Positions 12,472 to 25,099 of a DNA stretch of 64,000 nucleotides are shown here, piece after piece (the first letter of the stretch is position 1; every line of letters begins with the position of its first letter). The notes beneath the pieces are model-generated. The model did no database searches, was not told where the DNA came from, and worked only from the letters and a program-made list of their open reading frames with translations. A program made the position numbers and the translations under genes. Where the stretch lies: positions 15,089,847-15,153,846 of the forward strand of contig JAIUCV010000019.1 of the NCBI GenBank assembly GCA_026724425.1, read 5' to 3'. Source of the DNA: Erythrophleum ivorense (lineage: Eukaryota > Streptophyta > Magnoliopsida > Fabales > Fabaceae).

Positions 12472-15400
12472 TGTAACGAACATAATTTTCGTAAAATGAC
12501 GAAATAAGCCATATAAAAGTAAGTCCTTTGAAATGAGCTAGATAATGTTCCAAAAAATTTGGGTAGAGTTCTAGACTCCTAAAAATGATAATTCTTGGCT
12601 CAATGGAAAGAAAAATGAAGCTAGGATGGTGAAACAATTTGTGACGAAAATTGACGAAACATAATGGCATTTTCGTAAATAAGTGTAACTTTTAGAAAAA
12701 CACATAGAAGGTATTTTTAAATAGAAAAATTGAGTTGCCCAGGATTCTCAGAGGCCCCAAAAACCATGGGAAGCCCCAGGACTGGTAAAGCCCCTCCGGT
12801 GTACGTGTTCTAATAATGGTGAGTCTGAACTTTGTTGGATTCATTCGGGAAGGTTTTAGCTCCAATTTGAGTGATTCCAAAGGTATTTTATTAAATTAGG
12901 AACTTAAATTTTATAATAGAAAAGACGATTCTCAAAAAGGAGTTAAAACAAAGCCAAAACGAAATTACCATTACGGAATGACAAAATTGAAATTTTTGAA
13001 AAAGTAAGTTTCTTGAATGTTTCATAAGCTTCTTGTCTCTTCTTCCTCTCATATAGCACGACCCTCTCTGCCCAAAATATAGAATAAAGAAGCTATCTCT
13101 TAGGTGCACAAGAGAAGGAGAGAAAGAAGGAAGAAAGCCAAGGAAAGGTAGTCAATTTTAAGGAATTTTATGCTTCTTCTTCTTCCAATTTTGTTCTCCT
13201 CCCTTTAAGCTTTCTTTCCATGGTTTTATTAAGTAGTTTTGGTTCTGTTTTGAGTCCAGAACAAAGGGAGATAATTCAAAATTCTTGAGGAGAAACAAAT
13301 CAAGGAGAAAGGCTCTTGAAAGTAAACTTGAATCCAAGGTAATTTCTTATTTTGGTTGCTTCTTTCTCTTGTTCCTTCCTTGTGTGCATTTTTTCCAAGA
13401 ATAGAACTATATAGGGGGATAATTTTCTATCCAAAAACAAGAGAGGAACTAGGATTTTAAACCATAAGGAAGAGGAATATGCCAAGAAATTTTAAGAAAA
13501 ACCAATAGAAATCAAGTTAGAAAAGTGTAGGCTTCTTTTGGGTTTTGAAAAATCTGATTTTGTGTAAGTAATCCCTTGGCTATTTGAGTGTTTCCTTAAG
13601 CTCCTAAGACCTCTAGAAACCATCCCAAGTGGCTCTTCCATCAAAGAAAAATTAAGAAGCTTATGAACCTTCATTATGGTGCATATCTTGGCCAAGCTAG
13701 GTTCATTAGGCTAGGGGATGTTTTAATTTGTTCTAGCCTTGGTTTAGGACTTTATATGATGTTAGAAGATGGGAGAAACTATTGGAAAAAATTTAGGAGC
13801 TATGGATTAGGAGATGGGATAATAGTATCCACAATGGTACTTTGTGAAGCAACTTGATTCTAAACTTGTGTAAATGATAGTGTGAGGGCTCTAAGGACTT
13901 TGAATAAGGCTAAGAGGCCTATAAATGGAAAGAAATAAGAGCCTAGAGTTTGAATTGTGAAGGTTGCTTCAATAGGCCATTTATGGAACTATTATGCCAC
14001 TTATGAAACCAAGTGTATGTTCAAGAGTGAGTTTAATGTCTTGACTTGCTTCAAGTGTGTAATTGTGTGTTGTTTATGGTGTTTAGGCCAAGAGAACACT
14101 AACTCACCTAGGTGCACTTGTGAGGCCAAAAAGAGGGAGGAATAAGACAAAGGAAAGCTTGCAAAATTCAAGGTAACTCTCCACCTCATTCTCCTTGCAT
14201 TCTTGAATGCATATGTGTGTCATTGTATGCTTGTGTATATTTTTGTGATTTGATGACATGCCACTTGATGTCTTGACATTACATTGGTACCAATGTGTCT
14301 CATTGAATGGTCTTGGTTATGGAAATAGCTCATAAGGGTGAGGTGATGCCAAAAGTCCCTTAATAAAGGTGAGGAGATGCGAAAAGTCTCATGGCATGGG
14401 GGAGATAAGGCCAAAAGTCTCTTGGAAGGGTGAGGCCAAGTCAAAAGTCCCTAGGCTAAGAGTGAGGCAAATCCTAAAGTCCTAGAAATGGAGTGAGGTA
14501 AAACCAAAAGTCCCTAGAACATGTTCTTAGCTTGAATGTGAATAAGTGGCATGGAAATTGTGACTTTGCATATTTTATGGTTGTCAAGCCTTCCATACAT
14601 ATGCTTTGATATGTATATGTCATGAATGTGTGTGTAAATGGGTGTGTGAGCTATTAAAATTCTAGGAATCTCACTCCCCTTCCCTCCATTATCTTGAAAT
14701 GCCTAGGTGATGTTCAAGAAGCAAGGAGTGCAAGCCAAAGACTTTAAGAGATTACATTTTGTCTATTATGTAACCTTAATTGTAGTTGGATGTCAAAGTG
14801 AGCTCATACATATTATTTTTATGATGTAAGACCTTGAGCAAATGTAATATAATGTATGAATGTTATGTAGCCCATGTGTGACATTAAATCACTGCAAATG
14901 GGGAATTTGGCTTCTTGAATGGTTTATGTGTGTAGTGCAGTAATAGATGTGGGATGGCCAAATTCAGATGCATGAGTTTTGGGACCACTTGAGCAGTCCA
15001 CACAAGTCATATTCATGCTTTTAAACTTGTCCAAGAGGTTCCAAACCATTAGAGAAGCCTTTTGGACAAACTTGACACCTTATGGAAGCCAAAATTAACC
15101 ATATTGTAAGGCTATGTCACTTTCTATTCAAATAACCTCTTCTTGGTTTGAAATTTGGCATGCATCTAGAGCTTATTAAGAACTTCTTAGAAATTTAAAG
15201 TGGGTATTATTTGGAGGTCTACAAAATATTTGGTGAATTTTTGAAGTTGGAAAAAATTTTCTAGTTTGGCCATTGGTACTGTGCAGTTGGTCTAAAAATG
15301 AATTTGTGTCAATCATAGGGCAAACGATGTCCAATTGCCATAAAATTTTACAGAAGGAAACTAGATGTCCCCAGTGACTTATGCCAATTAGAATCACCTC

Positions 15401-16104
15401 ATTTGAATGTCTAAAAAGAGATATATAAATTTTTGAAATTACTATCCAGTACTAGGCACCCAATCAGACCTGTGTTACTGTTTGATTTATTTTCGGGGTC
15501 TAAACATGCTTGGATTGGTCTGGAATATTTTTTTCCTCTATTTAACATATGTAGCTTTTCAAATTGGTATAGATTACATAGATTATATTTTTGTGGAATT
15601 ATTTATAAATTTCTAAAATTTATATTAGTAATCTGTATTAGTATCAGAGAGTAGTTATATCTTCCTACTTTTTCTATTGTCAAACATGGTCTAGATGAGA
15701 TTTTTATGGCTGGAACTTATTTGTAGTGTAAATTTGACATCTAGAGCTTTCTAGAAAGCTATGGTTTGTATGATTTCAATTTTGCTACATTTAGTTATGA
15801 TTTTTCAAAGTTGCCCCTGAAATCTGCTATGTGGTGTCCGCGATCTTAAGTGTAAATTTTAGGGTTTTTGACTTGAAATCCATGGATTGCTTGATAATTT
15901 GAGTTGTTTGTGAGTTGTTCCAATGATAAATTGCTAGAGAATGTTATTGAATAATCCACAGGGCCCACGTAACGCAATTCGAAAAATTTAACCCCATCGT
16001 AATGCGATAAAAGTACATTATTTTCATACTTTACTTTTGTTTTGTGAATGTGCACCAATTGCCTTGAATGGAAGAGTATGGTAATAGAAATATAAGGTAT
16101 TACA
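12472..16104 (+). mobile_element. Solo LTR 2 of the chromoviral family, plus orientation
   Basis: It begins TGTAACGAAC and ends GGTATTACA. Perfect CTAAA duplications flank it at 12467-12471 and 16105-16109, and its length is 3633 bp. It is the inverted counterpart of LTR 1. The block with 'GAGCTAGATAATGTTCC' near 12535 and the conserved block at 12700-12960 come first, then the minisatellite near 14335-14515, then the AATTTTTGAA repeats at 15180-15830. No internal sequence is attached. Open frames inside, such as 13663-13857, are not shared with other copies in phase and are not treated as genes. Confidence 0.93.
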
Positions 16105-16109
16105 CTAAA

Positions 16110-16434
16110 AGGTTAAAAAGAAAACATATAGAGCTCAAAAGGGGAAAAACAAAGGAAAAAAACATATGTGGGATGGCTATTTGGCTCTATCTATAACAAA
16201 ACAAAAGATGAATTAATGCCTAAATCATTTTTATGCATGCCTGTGTAAATGTAGTTTTAATCAAGAATCAAGAGAAGTTTTAGAGTGAATATCATGATAG
16301 ATGAATGTTCCCATAAGAAAGAAACAATACAAGGCCCAAAATCCTCATAGGTCTAAGACTACCATAATTAATCCATTGAAATCAAATTCATTGCCAATTT
16401 ACTTGAATTTAAGAAAACAAGATTGATTCCTAAT
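16110..16434 (-). mobile_element. Continuation of the Tat/Athila-type 3' internal remnant
   Basis: A short A-rich stretch between the CTAAA duplication of solo LTR 2 and the start of the chromovirus 3' LTR at 16435. Apart from the duplicated CTAAA it is contiguous with 11721-12466 before LTR 2 inserted. No frame or RNA gene is seen. Confidence 0.5.
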
Positions 16435-17052
16435 TGTAACACCATATTCATCTAGCCTTGTTCTCATCTCATTTCTAGGTCTTTCCCTTAGGATAGCAAC
16501 TTTCAAGGAAAAACTCAATTAAAATAATAGAATATTTTGCGTTGCGTAGTACTTAAAATTTTTGTTTCGCATTCTGTGGACCATATTAACTCATCCATAT
16601 CATCCTCCAATTAAAAATGCATTCATACAACTCAAAACCATCTTAAAATGTCACAAGAATTTCAAGTTTGGATCATACATACACAAAATAACACAATCAG
16701 TCTCAGGTCCTACTGCCAAATTTCTGGTGCCAAATTTGAAAAATCATAACTAAATTTGAAAATTTTGAAATTAAGCACATTATACCATTTTGGAAAGTTA
16801 CAGATGTTAAAGTTATGCTAAAAATAAGTCCAGACCAAAACAAAGACATTTAGCTAGTGGAAATTGATGGAACAATACCAAAGGTACTACTACATTACTA
16901 GTACTGACTCCAAATTTTAAAAATTCATATCTTTCTACTCAAACCTCTAAATAAGGTGGTCTTAGTGGCCATAGAAAGCTTATTATGTCTAGTTTATGCC
17001 TATAAAATGTCATGAGCATTAGACACTATTTGGGGCTTAAATGAAGGATAAG

Positions 17053-19435
17053 TGATAGTTATGTCATACAACCTTAAATAAAACTAGATTGGAAAAGGTT
17101 TGTAGCTAATGGTGCAATCTAGGTCATTTCCCAAGGAGTTTTTTTAAAATTATTTGTGAAAGAGTTTTCCAAGTAATATTAAATGAAAATTGTTTAGGGA
17201 GTGTTGAGTTATTGAATTTTGATTGAATTAAAGAAAAGTAACAAGGACTAAAAGTTTAGGACTAAGTGTAGTTAACAACTAGAAAAGTGTGGTAACCAGC
17301 CTTTAGATGGACTCCCTAGATTCCAATTTTCTTTTCTATCTTTTTATTGTACCAAAATTAGATTTAAACTCATGCTTCTTAATGTATTCTTCATAAGGAA
17401 TCTTGAATTACCATCCAAGACTCAGTTCACTAATGATTCGAGGACTTTGCAACCACAAGAAACCTTGAACAATTAATCAATTAAGTTAGGAATAAGAACA
17501 CACCAAAATAGAACCTAAATGCTCGCTAAAGTTTGTTGAACAATCTACTTAAAATGCTAATCAACCAATTAGATTAATAAATTCTTCAAGCACAATAATT
17601 ACATAAAAATTTCAGCCACTTAATTCAATAACTATTGCACTAATTGGCCTAAAAACAAGAGGAATTTAATAGCAAATTGTACAACCATTAATCCTGAATT
17701 TTCTACGAACACTTAGGGATCAAGATTAACATTCAATTATGAGATTACAATCAAACCATAAATCAATTTAATCCAGCAAATTCCAGTCACTAAATTCCCT
17801 AATTAACAAGCTAAACCTAGTCAAATTAACAAAGGAATTAATGATGAAATTAAAGGATGAAGAGAAGAAAGTTTATCCAATTTGGAGAGGCAATCTTAGA
17901 GCTCACATCTGTATTAATGGAGACTCAATCTTCAGCTAGCTACTAAGATAAATTCAAGCTACCATAGAGAAGATGAATGGAATAGTTTTGATGGAAGGAT
18001 GAGCCATTCTTGATCTTTCACCTCCCTGGAGCTATATCAAAACCAAGAGTATCTCTCATTCAATTTCTTCCCTTGCATTCATCTCCAATCCTATCTTTTT
18101 ACGTTCTGCCTCCCTTAACATCTTAGTCACGTTAGCCTCCCCTTTTTAGCACATTCTTCTCATGTGTGTTTTTTTCCTCCACTTAATAATCACGTGCCTC
18201 ATTAAAATCTACTCACAATCTCATGTTGGATGCTACTTCATTCACTTCCATGTGAGCTGACTTGGTAATCTCATAACCCGTAGCTTCATTTGCACTGTTC
18301 ATGTGGTTTTTTTTTTAAATTTTTCCATGTCACTTCCTACATCAACTTCAGCTTATTCATTCACCATGAACCCGAGCCTCTTCCATGTTCCTTATGTGCT
18401 TCTTCTTCTGCTCATTCAACTCGTGTTGTGGCTTCATATATATGCTTCATTAAATCTTAAACCTCTTCATCACATTTTAAACTTGTAGCTCATCTACTTC
18501 AGCACCTGAGCCTTCCTGTATTTTTCATGTGTGTGTTTGAGCTTCAGCCTTCTTCACCAAAACCCACAGCTTCTCACCAAAACAGAGCATCATGAAGATG
18601 TGGTTGGTCATGAGTGTGTTGTGTAGTGGTTGAAATGTGCAATGTGACTGCTGTAAATGGGTGAGAGCTACTAGATAAGTGTGAGTGCATTAACTCGAGT
18701 GAGCTAGAACTGCATGGACGTGTGTGAATGAAGTGGCAGTAGCCTACGAGTGCATTCTGCTTCATGGACCTTTTACCCGTGGCTTACTCTGTTCTCTAGC
18801 TTTAGTTCATGAGTCTTCCTGCCCTGTGAGCTATGTGTAAATGAAATGGAGTGTATAGAGACGCAACCTATGCATGAAGTGTGTAAATAGTGAATTGGTC
18901 TACATGAATTGTTACGTAGAGGGTGTGGTTATATACTATGTGTGATGACCTGTGAATGATATAAGAAGGTGGGCTAGATTGTGGTGTGTTTGTGTTTAAT
19001 GTGAGTTGGTGTATGTGTAATCATGTGGAAAAGCTACCTAGTGGGATGTGTGTGCTGGATTGGTGTGGCAACATGAGTGGAGATGAATGAGATGGATGCC
19101 TCCCTAATGATGAATGGATGAGATGAAACCCTTAATAACACGTGAGCTGCCTTGCTGCCGTGTTCTGCACCTGAGCTTCCTTTTCTCCTTAACATTTTAA
19201 ATTCAAATGCCCAAATTCTGCATAAAAACAATGGAAAAGATAAAGTAGGAATATTCACAAAAATTCATTTTAAAGGATTTGTGCACTAAATTTCCAAAAT
19301 TTTGCAAATTAATTCCTAAAATGCAAAAATGGCCAATAAACTCAATTATCCTCCAATTAAAATCCTTTAAGCCACAATTTATCATTAAAATGCCTAATTG
19401 GAGGGGATAAAGTATATAAAAATTGGATATCATCA
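17053..19435. mobile_element. Athila-like solo LTR inserted in the chromovirus 3' LTR
   Basis: This 2383-bp block breaks an otherwise colinear chromoviral LTR: text left of 17048 and right of 19440 is adjacent in the sister LTR near 58200-58260. It starts TGATAGTTATG and ends ATCATCA, giving TG/CA ends. It is flanked by ATAAG (17048-17052) and AGAAG (19436-19440), a duplication with one mismatch. No primer site, purine tract or coding domain is seen, which fits a solo LTR. Assignment to Athila rests only on the TGATAG-type terminus and size, so it is weak. The part at 18100-19190 is rich in CTTCATGTG-type words. Confidence 0.6.
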
Positions 19436-20244
19436 AGAAGAAACTGACCATATGAATAGTAACCATATCAATTCAATAGTTTTTAGACAATTTTAAAAAT
19501 TCATAATTAATTCTCTAGAGTTCTAAATAATCTGGTATTTAGCTTCCCAAAAAGCTCTAGATAAGATCTATATGTATGCTAAATTTCATAAGGAAATTCG
19601 TCCATTTGGTTAGTTTGTGACATAGGGTTGAAAAATGTCACATTTTGGCTTTTTTAATGGTCACAAATGGTTCCATTTAGCTTCTAGCTTTTCTAGGGCC
19701 ACTTGAGCACGTAGGAAAGCATGAAAATAGTTTACTAAACATGTCTCAAAGGCCTAAAAACCTAGATCTCACAAATTCACTCTCCCACTTGATGACATAC
19801 ACATGGAACATACAAGCTCTACTTGCCATTCAAAGTAAAAAACATGCTATTCCATTCATTTGCTTTCAACTTTCGTATATACATCACATATCCATGTATT
19901 TATACATGTTCAAAAGGTTATACATCATACACATCATTGAATTACATCTTGTGACAACAAAGTAGTTACAAAAAGAGCAAATAACACATTTCTTTGTCAA
20001 TCTCTCATCTTCTAACTTGGTAACTCCCATTTCCCAGCTCACTTGGTCCACTTAGACATGTTAGGCAATGGGGAGGGAAGAGTGAGATTCTAGGAATCCC
20101 AATAGCCCTTCTCCCTTTCAAATACACATAATGGATGCAATTTCAAGTCTAAAAATGCATGCATGGCTATCTTAAAATCCATAAACATACATGGAACATG
20201 TTTCACATTCAAGAAGACATACTTATCATGCATAGGCTTGCCAA

Positions 20245-20415
20245 GATCATGGCATAGCCTCACCATCTTCTTTGGGACTTTTAGACTTGCCTCACCCACT
20301 TTCAAGGGACTTTTGACTAAGCCTCACACTTTCTAGATACTTTTGGCTTTGTCTCACCTAACCTTAGGGACTTTTGGCTCATCTTCACCCTTACTAAGGG
20401 ACTTTTGGATTCATC
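20245..20415. repeat. Family minisatellite inside the chromoviral LTR (~33-bp unit)
   Basis: About five units built around GGGACTTTTGGCT and GCCTCACCC stand in tandem. The same array is at the same relative place in every LTR of the family: about 4450-4640, 8155-8325, 14335-14515 (inverted), 26990-27150 (inverted), 55085-55235, 60330-60500 and 62525-62705. It is therefore an inherited part of the LTR. Confidence 0.85.
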
Positions 20416-22304
20416 ACACTCAAGCAAACCAATCATATTCATAAAAACATCATTCAAGTGCATAAGCAAAGAATTATTGTACCATGGCATATAAATACAT
20501 GCTAGAAATATCTTTCATGGTTAAACATACACAAACACATTCAAAGACAAGAAAACACCTAACCATGTATGAGAGAAAGAAGAGAAAGCTACCTTGTATG
20601 CAAGATTACACTTTGTTTCTTGGAAATTCTTCCTCTCCCTTAGCCAAACACTCACAAAGAGGTGGGACTTGATTTCTTTAGCCTAAACACATCAAATGGG
20701 ATCTAATTGTACTCTTTAAACATCTACTAAAGCCACACACACACATACACTAGAAGAGCTAGGTTGCTCCTATGGTTCAATTATGGTTCCATAAAGCACC
20801 TAATGAAGTAACCTTGGGAATTCATGATCTTAGCTCTATTCTCTCCCTTAATCTATGACTCTTGACTCTATGTAGACTCCTTGGAGCCATCACACATTCA
20901 TTTCAAGGAGCCTAGCTATTTGTTGCTTCATTATGCTACAATATGGAACCTATATCTCCATCACACTTTCTAGACTTTCTAAATTTTCTTCAAGGCTTTC
21001 TCTCATACTCTCCCATCATTTATGATGCAAAACTAAATTTAGAAGAAATTAAAACTATCCCTAGGTGTCACTTTTGCCTTAGGCCAAGACACCCCTTAAG
21101 GAAGAAGCCCATGGAGTTTTCTTTGCTTCTTGGATAGGAGGTATATATGGGAGACTCTCTAGGGGTCTTAGGAACTCATACAAACATTTACATTAGTTTA
21201 GAGACTCTTGGATAAAATCAAGTTTTAGATTGTGTTCACAAACTCCTCACTTTTCTATCTTGCAAATTCATGGATAGTTGTTTATTCTCTTTGCACTTTC
21301 TTGCTTCCTACATTCTTATTCCTAAGATTCACTCTTGGTTTGGTTCAAAACTCCTTCCATCTTGGCTGACCTAGGTGTGGCCGAACCACACACCCATGGA
21401 GACGAGAAGAAGCAAGCATGGAATCAAAAGATTTACCTTGGTTTTCTAGCTTTCCTTGGATGCTCTTCCTTTTGCTTTGATTCTCCTCCTACAATTCGAA
21501 CTTCTCCCCTCTGTTTTGAGCTAAAAAAAACCAAATACTTCAAGAAAACTATAAGAAAGAGGAGGAGAAGGAGGAGATTAAGTTTACTGAAGGAAAGACC
21601 AAGAGAATCCATGAATTTCATACCTTTCTTCCCTTGATTTTCCTCTTTTTCTTCCCTTCTCTTGTGCGACTCTCTCTTTTGGTCTCACTTCTATTCGTAG
21701 GTAGATGGAAGGTTGGTTAAGTGAGGGAGAGAAAGGGGATGCACCACTTAGGAAGGCAATTCTTAAAATTGTTTCAACAAAATTTCATTTATGTCCTATT
21801 TCTTGGCATTTTTGTTTCCAGTTCATTTTCACTCTTTTTTTAGAACTATTTTTTCCATCATAAAATTTAAGTTTTCTAACTTATAAAATTCTTTTCGAAT
21901 TACTCAATTTAGAGATAAAACCTTCTCGAATGGAAAGGTCAAAGTTCGGGTCAACTGTTATTAGAAAATGTACACCAAAGGGGTTGTAACTGTCCTGGGG
22001 CTTTCCATAGTTTTTAGGGCCTCTGAGAACCCCGAAAAGGTTAAATTTTCCATTTAAAAATCCTTCCTGTGAGCATTCTAAAAATTGCCAAAATTCAAAA
22101 AATGTCATTCCGTTTAGTAACTATATCATTAAATTTTGTTTAGTTATTTTGGCTTCAGTTTTAGGGTACTGCTGGCCTCCTATTTTCATTACTTAATGTC
22201 TATATCATTATTCTAATTTTTCTAGGCCTTAACCAATTTATTTTAAAGGACTTACTCTTAAAATGTATTCATTTATGTCATTTTTACAAAAACTGGACAT
22301 TACA

Positions 22305-22320
22305 TTTCACCCCCTTTAAA
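22305..22320 (-). other. Polypurine tract of the chromovirus
   Basis: The minus strand reads TTTAAAGGGGGTGAAA immediately before the LTR start TGTAATGTCC at 22304. This is the expected plus-strand priming tract for a Ty3/gypsy element. It defines the 3' LTR and the orientation of the whole chromovirus. Confidence 0.9.
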
Positions 22321-22339
22321 TAAAATTTGGTCCCCGAAA

Positions 22340-23755
22340 TTTAGATAACATACCTCATGGGAAGAGTTTTAGATATTTCTTTCTCATCTCCTCTTCCAGC
22401 TCCCAGGTAGCTTTTTCAGGAGATAACCCCTTCCAAGCCACTTTCACTAGTGGTACTGTCTTATTCTGTAACTGCTTGAGTCTAACATCTACATTCCGAT
22501 TTGGTGATACCATGTAAGATAGATTATCCTTTAACTGCACATTTTCATATTCTATGACTTGTGAGGGGTCGGGCTGAAACTTTTTAGGTTAGGATACATG
22601 GAATATGTGTATTTAGCTCAAGTTTGGGGGAAGGGCAAGTCTGTAGGCCATAGGTCCTACTTTATTAAGAATTTGGAATAGACATATGTATTTTGGACTG
22701 AGCTTTTTATTCTTAATAGACCTACTTATCCCTGTGACTGGAAACATTCTAACAAAGATATGGTCTCCAACCTCAAACTCTAACGACTTTCTCTATCTAT
22801 TTGCATAACTTTTTTATCTACTCTGTACTGTTAGGAGTTTCTTTCTTATGGTCTCAATTTGTCTAGAGGTTTGGTCCACTAATTTTGGGCCTATTAGGCT
22901 TCTCTCTCCTAGATCAACCCAACACATTGAGGACCTACATTTCCTCCCATGCAATGCCTCATATAGTGCCATCTGAATACTTGCATGATAACTATTATTA
23001 TAGGCAAATTTCGCTAGAGGCAAGTATGTATCCCAGTTTTCTTTCATTTCTAGAACATACATCCTCAACATGTCCTCTAGGGTTTGGATAGTTCTCTCTA
23101 TCTGCCCATCTACTAGGGATGATAGGCTGTGCTAAATCTTAACTTAGTACCTAGAGCATCCTGTAATGATCTCCAAAAGTTTGAAGTGAATCTGGGATCT
23201 CTATCTGATACTATGCTTTTAGGCACACCATGTAACCTCACTATCTCCCGAATGTACAGCTGGGCTAATTTATTTAGGGTATAAGTGGCTTTTATTGCTA
23301 AGAAGTGAGCTAACTTCATTAATCTATCCACTATTACCCATATGGCATCATGCCCCAATGATGTCTTGGGTAAACCCATAACAAAATCAATAACTATACT
23401 ATCCTATTTTCACTCAGGAATATCTAGGGGATGAAGTAACCCAACTAGCTTCTGGTGTTCTATCTTAACTTTTTAACATACTAGACATCGAAAGACGCAC
23501 TCTACTATGTTTGCTTTCATCCTAGGCCACCAGAACATCTTTTTCAAATCATGATACATTTTATTATTGCTTGGGTGAATTGTATATTTGGTCTTGTATG
23601 CCTCATCTAGTATTCTTTCTTTGAACTTAGCATTCCTAGGCACATACAGCCTATTCCTATATCTCACTAGCCCACCTTCAAATAGATTGAAATTGAGGGT
23701 GCTACCTTGGGATATTTGGGATCTAATCTTTCTTATATGCTTATCTTCAGACTGG
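22340..23755 (-). pseudogene. Chromovirus pol 3' part: integrase and chromodomain (degraded)
   Basis: This is the C-terminal part of a Ty3/gypsy polyprotein that would insert element cDNA into chromatin. Reading down the minus strand, an integrase zinc-binding region (23667-23473) ends in a CLVC pair after two His residues. The catalytic core follows (23379-23113), with the first two acidic residues recognisable near VIVDR and VSDRDPRF. Then comes the third acidic region, with a Glu near 23107, in another frame after an indel around 23113. After a GPY/F-like C-terminal region at about 22790-22560, a chromodomain-type tail (22540-22355) has the pattern PLVKVAWKG and ATWELEEEMRKKY. The chromodomain plus a ~3.5-kb LTR suggests the Tekay/Del clade. 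Frameshifts and stops, for example near 22600, make it non-functional. Its upstream half was separated by insertions and now lies at 51060 and above. Confidence 0.88.
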
Positions 23756-23760
23756 GCTTC

Positions 23761-25099
23761 TGTAATGAACGGTAAATTCTGTAAAATGAGGAAAAAAGTT
23801 ATATAAAAGAAAGTTCCCTGTAATGAGCTAGATAATGTTCCAAAAAATTTGGGTAGTGTCCTAACCTCCTAAAAATAATAATCATAGGCTCAGACAAAAG
23901 GAAAAATGGAGTTAGGACGGTGAAACGAAATTGTTACAAAATTGACAAAATGTAGTGGCATTTTTGTAAATATGTGCAAATTTGGAAAAAATCATAGGAT
24001 GGCTTTTTAAATGGAAACTTTGAGTTGCTAGGGTTCTCAAAGGCCCTGAAAACCATGGAAAGCCCTGGAACCAGTAAAGCCCATCCAGTGTACGTTTTCC
24101 AATTATAATGAGCTTGAACTTTGATGGATTTGTTCGAGAAGGTTTTAACTCCAAATTGAGTGATTCTAAAAGCATTTTATTAAATTAGGAATCTAAATTT
24201 TGTAATAGAAAAGATGGTTCTCAAAAAGGAGCTAAAACAAAGATAAAACAAAATTGCCATTACAAAAGGACAAAATTGAAATTTTTGGAAAAAGTTGCTT
24301 CTTGAATGTTCCACACACTTCAAGCCCTTTCTCCTCCCTTCTTTAGGTCGATTCCCTCTACCCAAAAAATAGAAAAAAGACAAGCTGTCTTAGGTGCACA
24401 AGAGAAGGAGAGAAAGGAGGAAGAAAAGCCAAGAAAGGTAGGTAAATTCATGGAATTTCATGCCCCTTCTTCTTCCAATCTTGTTCCTCTCCTTCCAAGC
24501 TTTCTTTCTATAGTTTTGTTGAGCTCTTTGGTTCTGTTTTGAGTTCAAACTTGAGGGGCGTAGTTCAAAATTTTTTAGGAGAAGCAAACCAAGGAGAAAA
24601 GCACTTGAAAACAAGCTTGAATCTAAGGTAGTTTCCTATCTTTGTTGCTTCTTTTCCTTGCTCTCCCTTTGTGCAATTTTGGCCAAGAACAAAACCAAGG
24701 GAAGGGAAGGTTTTCTATCCAAAAACAAGAGAGAAACTAGGGTTTTAAACTATGGAGAAGTAGAATATGCCAACAAATTACAAGAAAAACTAATGGAATT
24801 CAAGTTAGCAAAGTGTAGCGTTCATGAAGGGTTTGTAAAATCTATTTTGATATATGAATTTCCTAGGCTATGTAAGTGTTCCAATGAGCTTCTAAGACCT
24901 CTAGGAAGTCTCTTAAATGACTCTCCTATCAAGAAAAAATAAAAAGCTCCATGAACCCTTTCTTGAAGGGGTGCCTCGGCCTAGGCTAGATAAATAGGTT
25001 AGGGAGTGTTTTAATTTGTTCTAACCTTGACTTGGGACTTCATATGGTGGTAGAAGGTTGGAGGAACCTTTGGGGAAAATTTAGGAGCCATGGTTTGGG
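23761..25099 (+). repeat. Truncated chromoviral LTR piece A
   Basis: It begins TGTAATGAAC directly at the break in the chromovirus integrase region and is colinear with the first ~1.3 kb of solo LTR 2 (12472-13800). The colinearity covers the GAGCTAGATAATGTTCC segment and a block ending GAGCCATGG. It stops where a second LTR start, TGTAATATC, appears at 25100. The rest of this LTR is not found to the right of piece B, so it was lost, probably by recombination between the two like-oriented LTRs. GCTTC precedes the start, but no matching duplication was found. Confidence 0.75.

Larger units (their letters stand above)
16435..22304 (-). repeat. 3' LTR of the Tekay/Del-type chromovirus (interrupted)
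   Basis: The plus strand begins TGTAACACCATATTC and ends GGACATTACA. A purine tract lies at 22305-22320 on the internal side, which fixes the orientation. After removing the Athila-like insertion at 17053-19435 and one duplication, it is about 3.48 kb. Its partner is the LTR starting at 57634. Their first ~170 bases and the stretch 20520-20735 versus 62800-63020 align with only about 5-6% differences by eye. The LTR carries the family minisatellite near 20245-20415. TG...CA ends are intact. Confidence 0.9.

Noticed and set aside
24306..24542. 78-codon open frame with similar neighbours at 13000-13150 and 25583-25885
   Set aside because: It lies in a purine-rich part of the chromoviral LTR. 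Copies are in different frames and contain stops.
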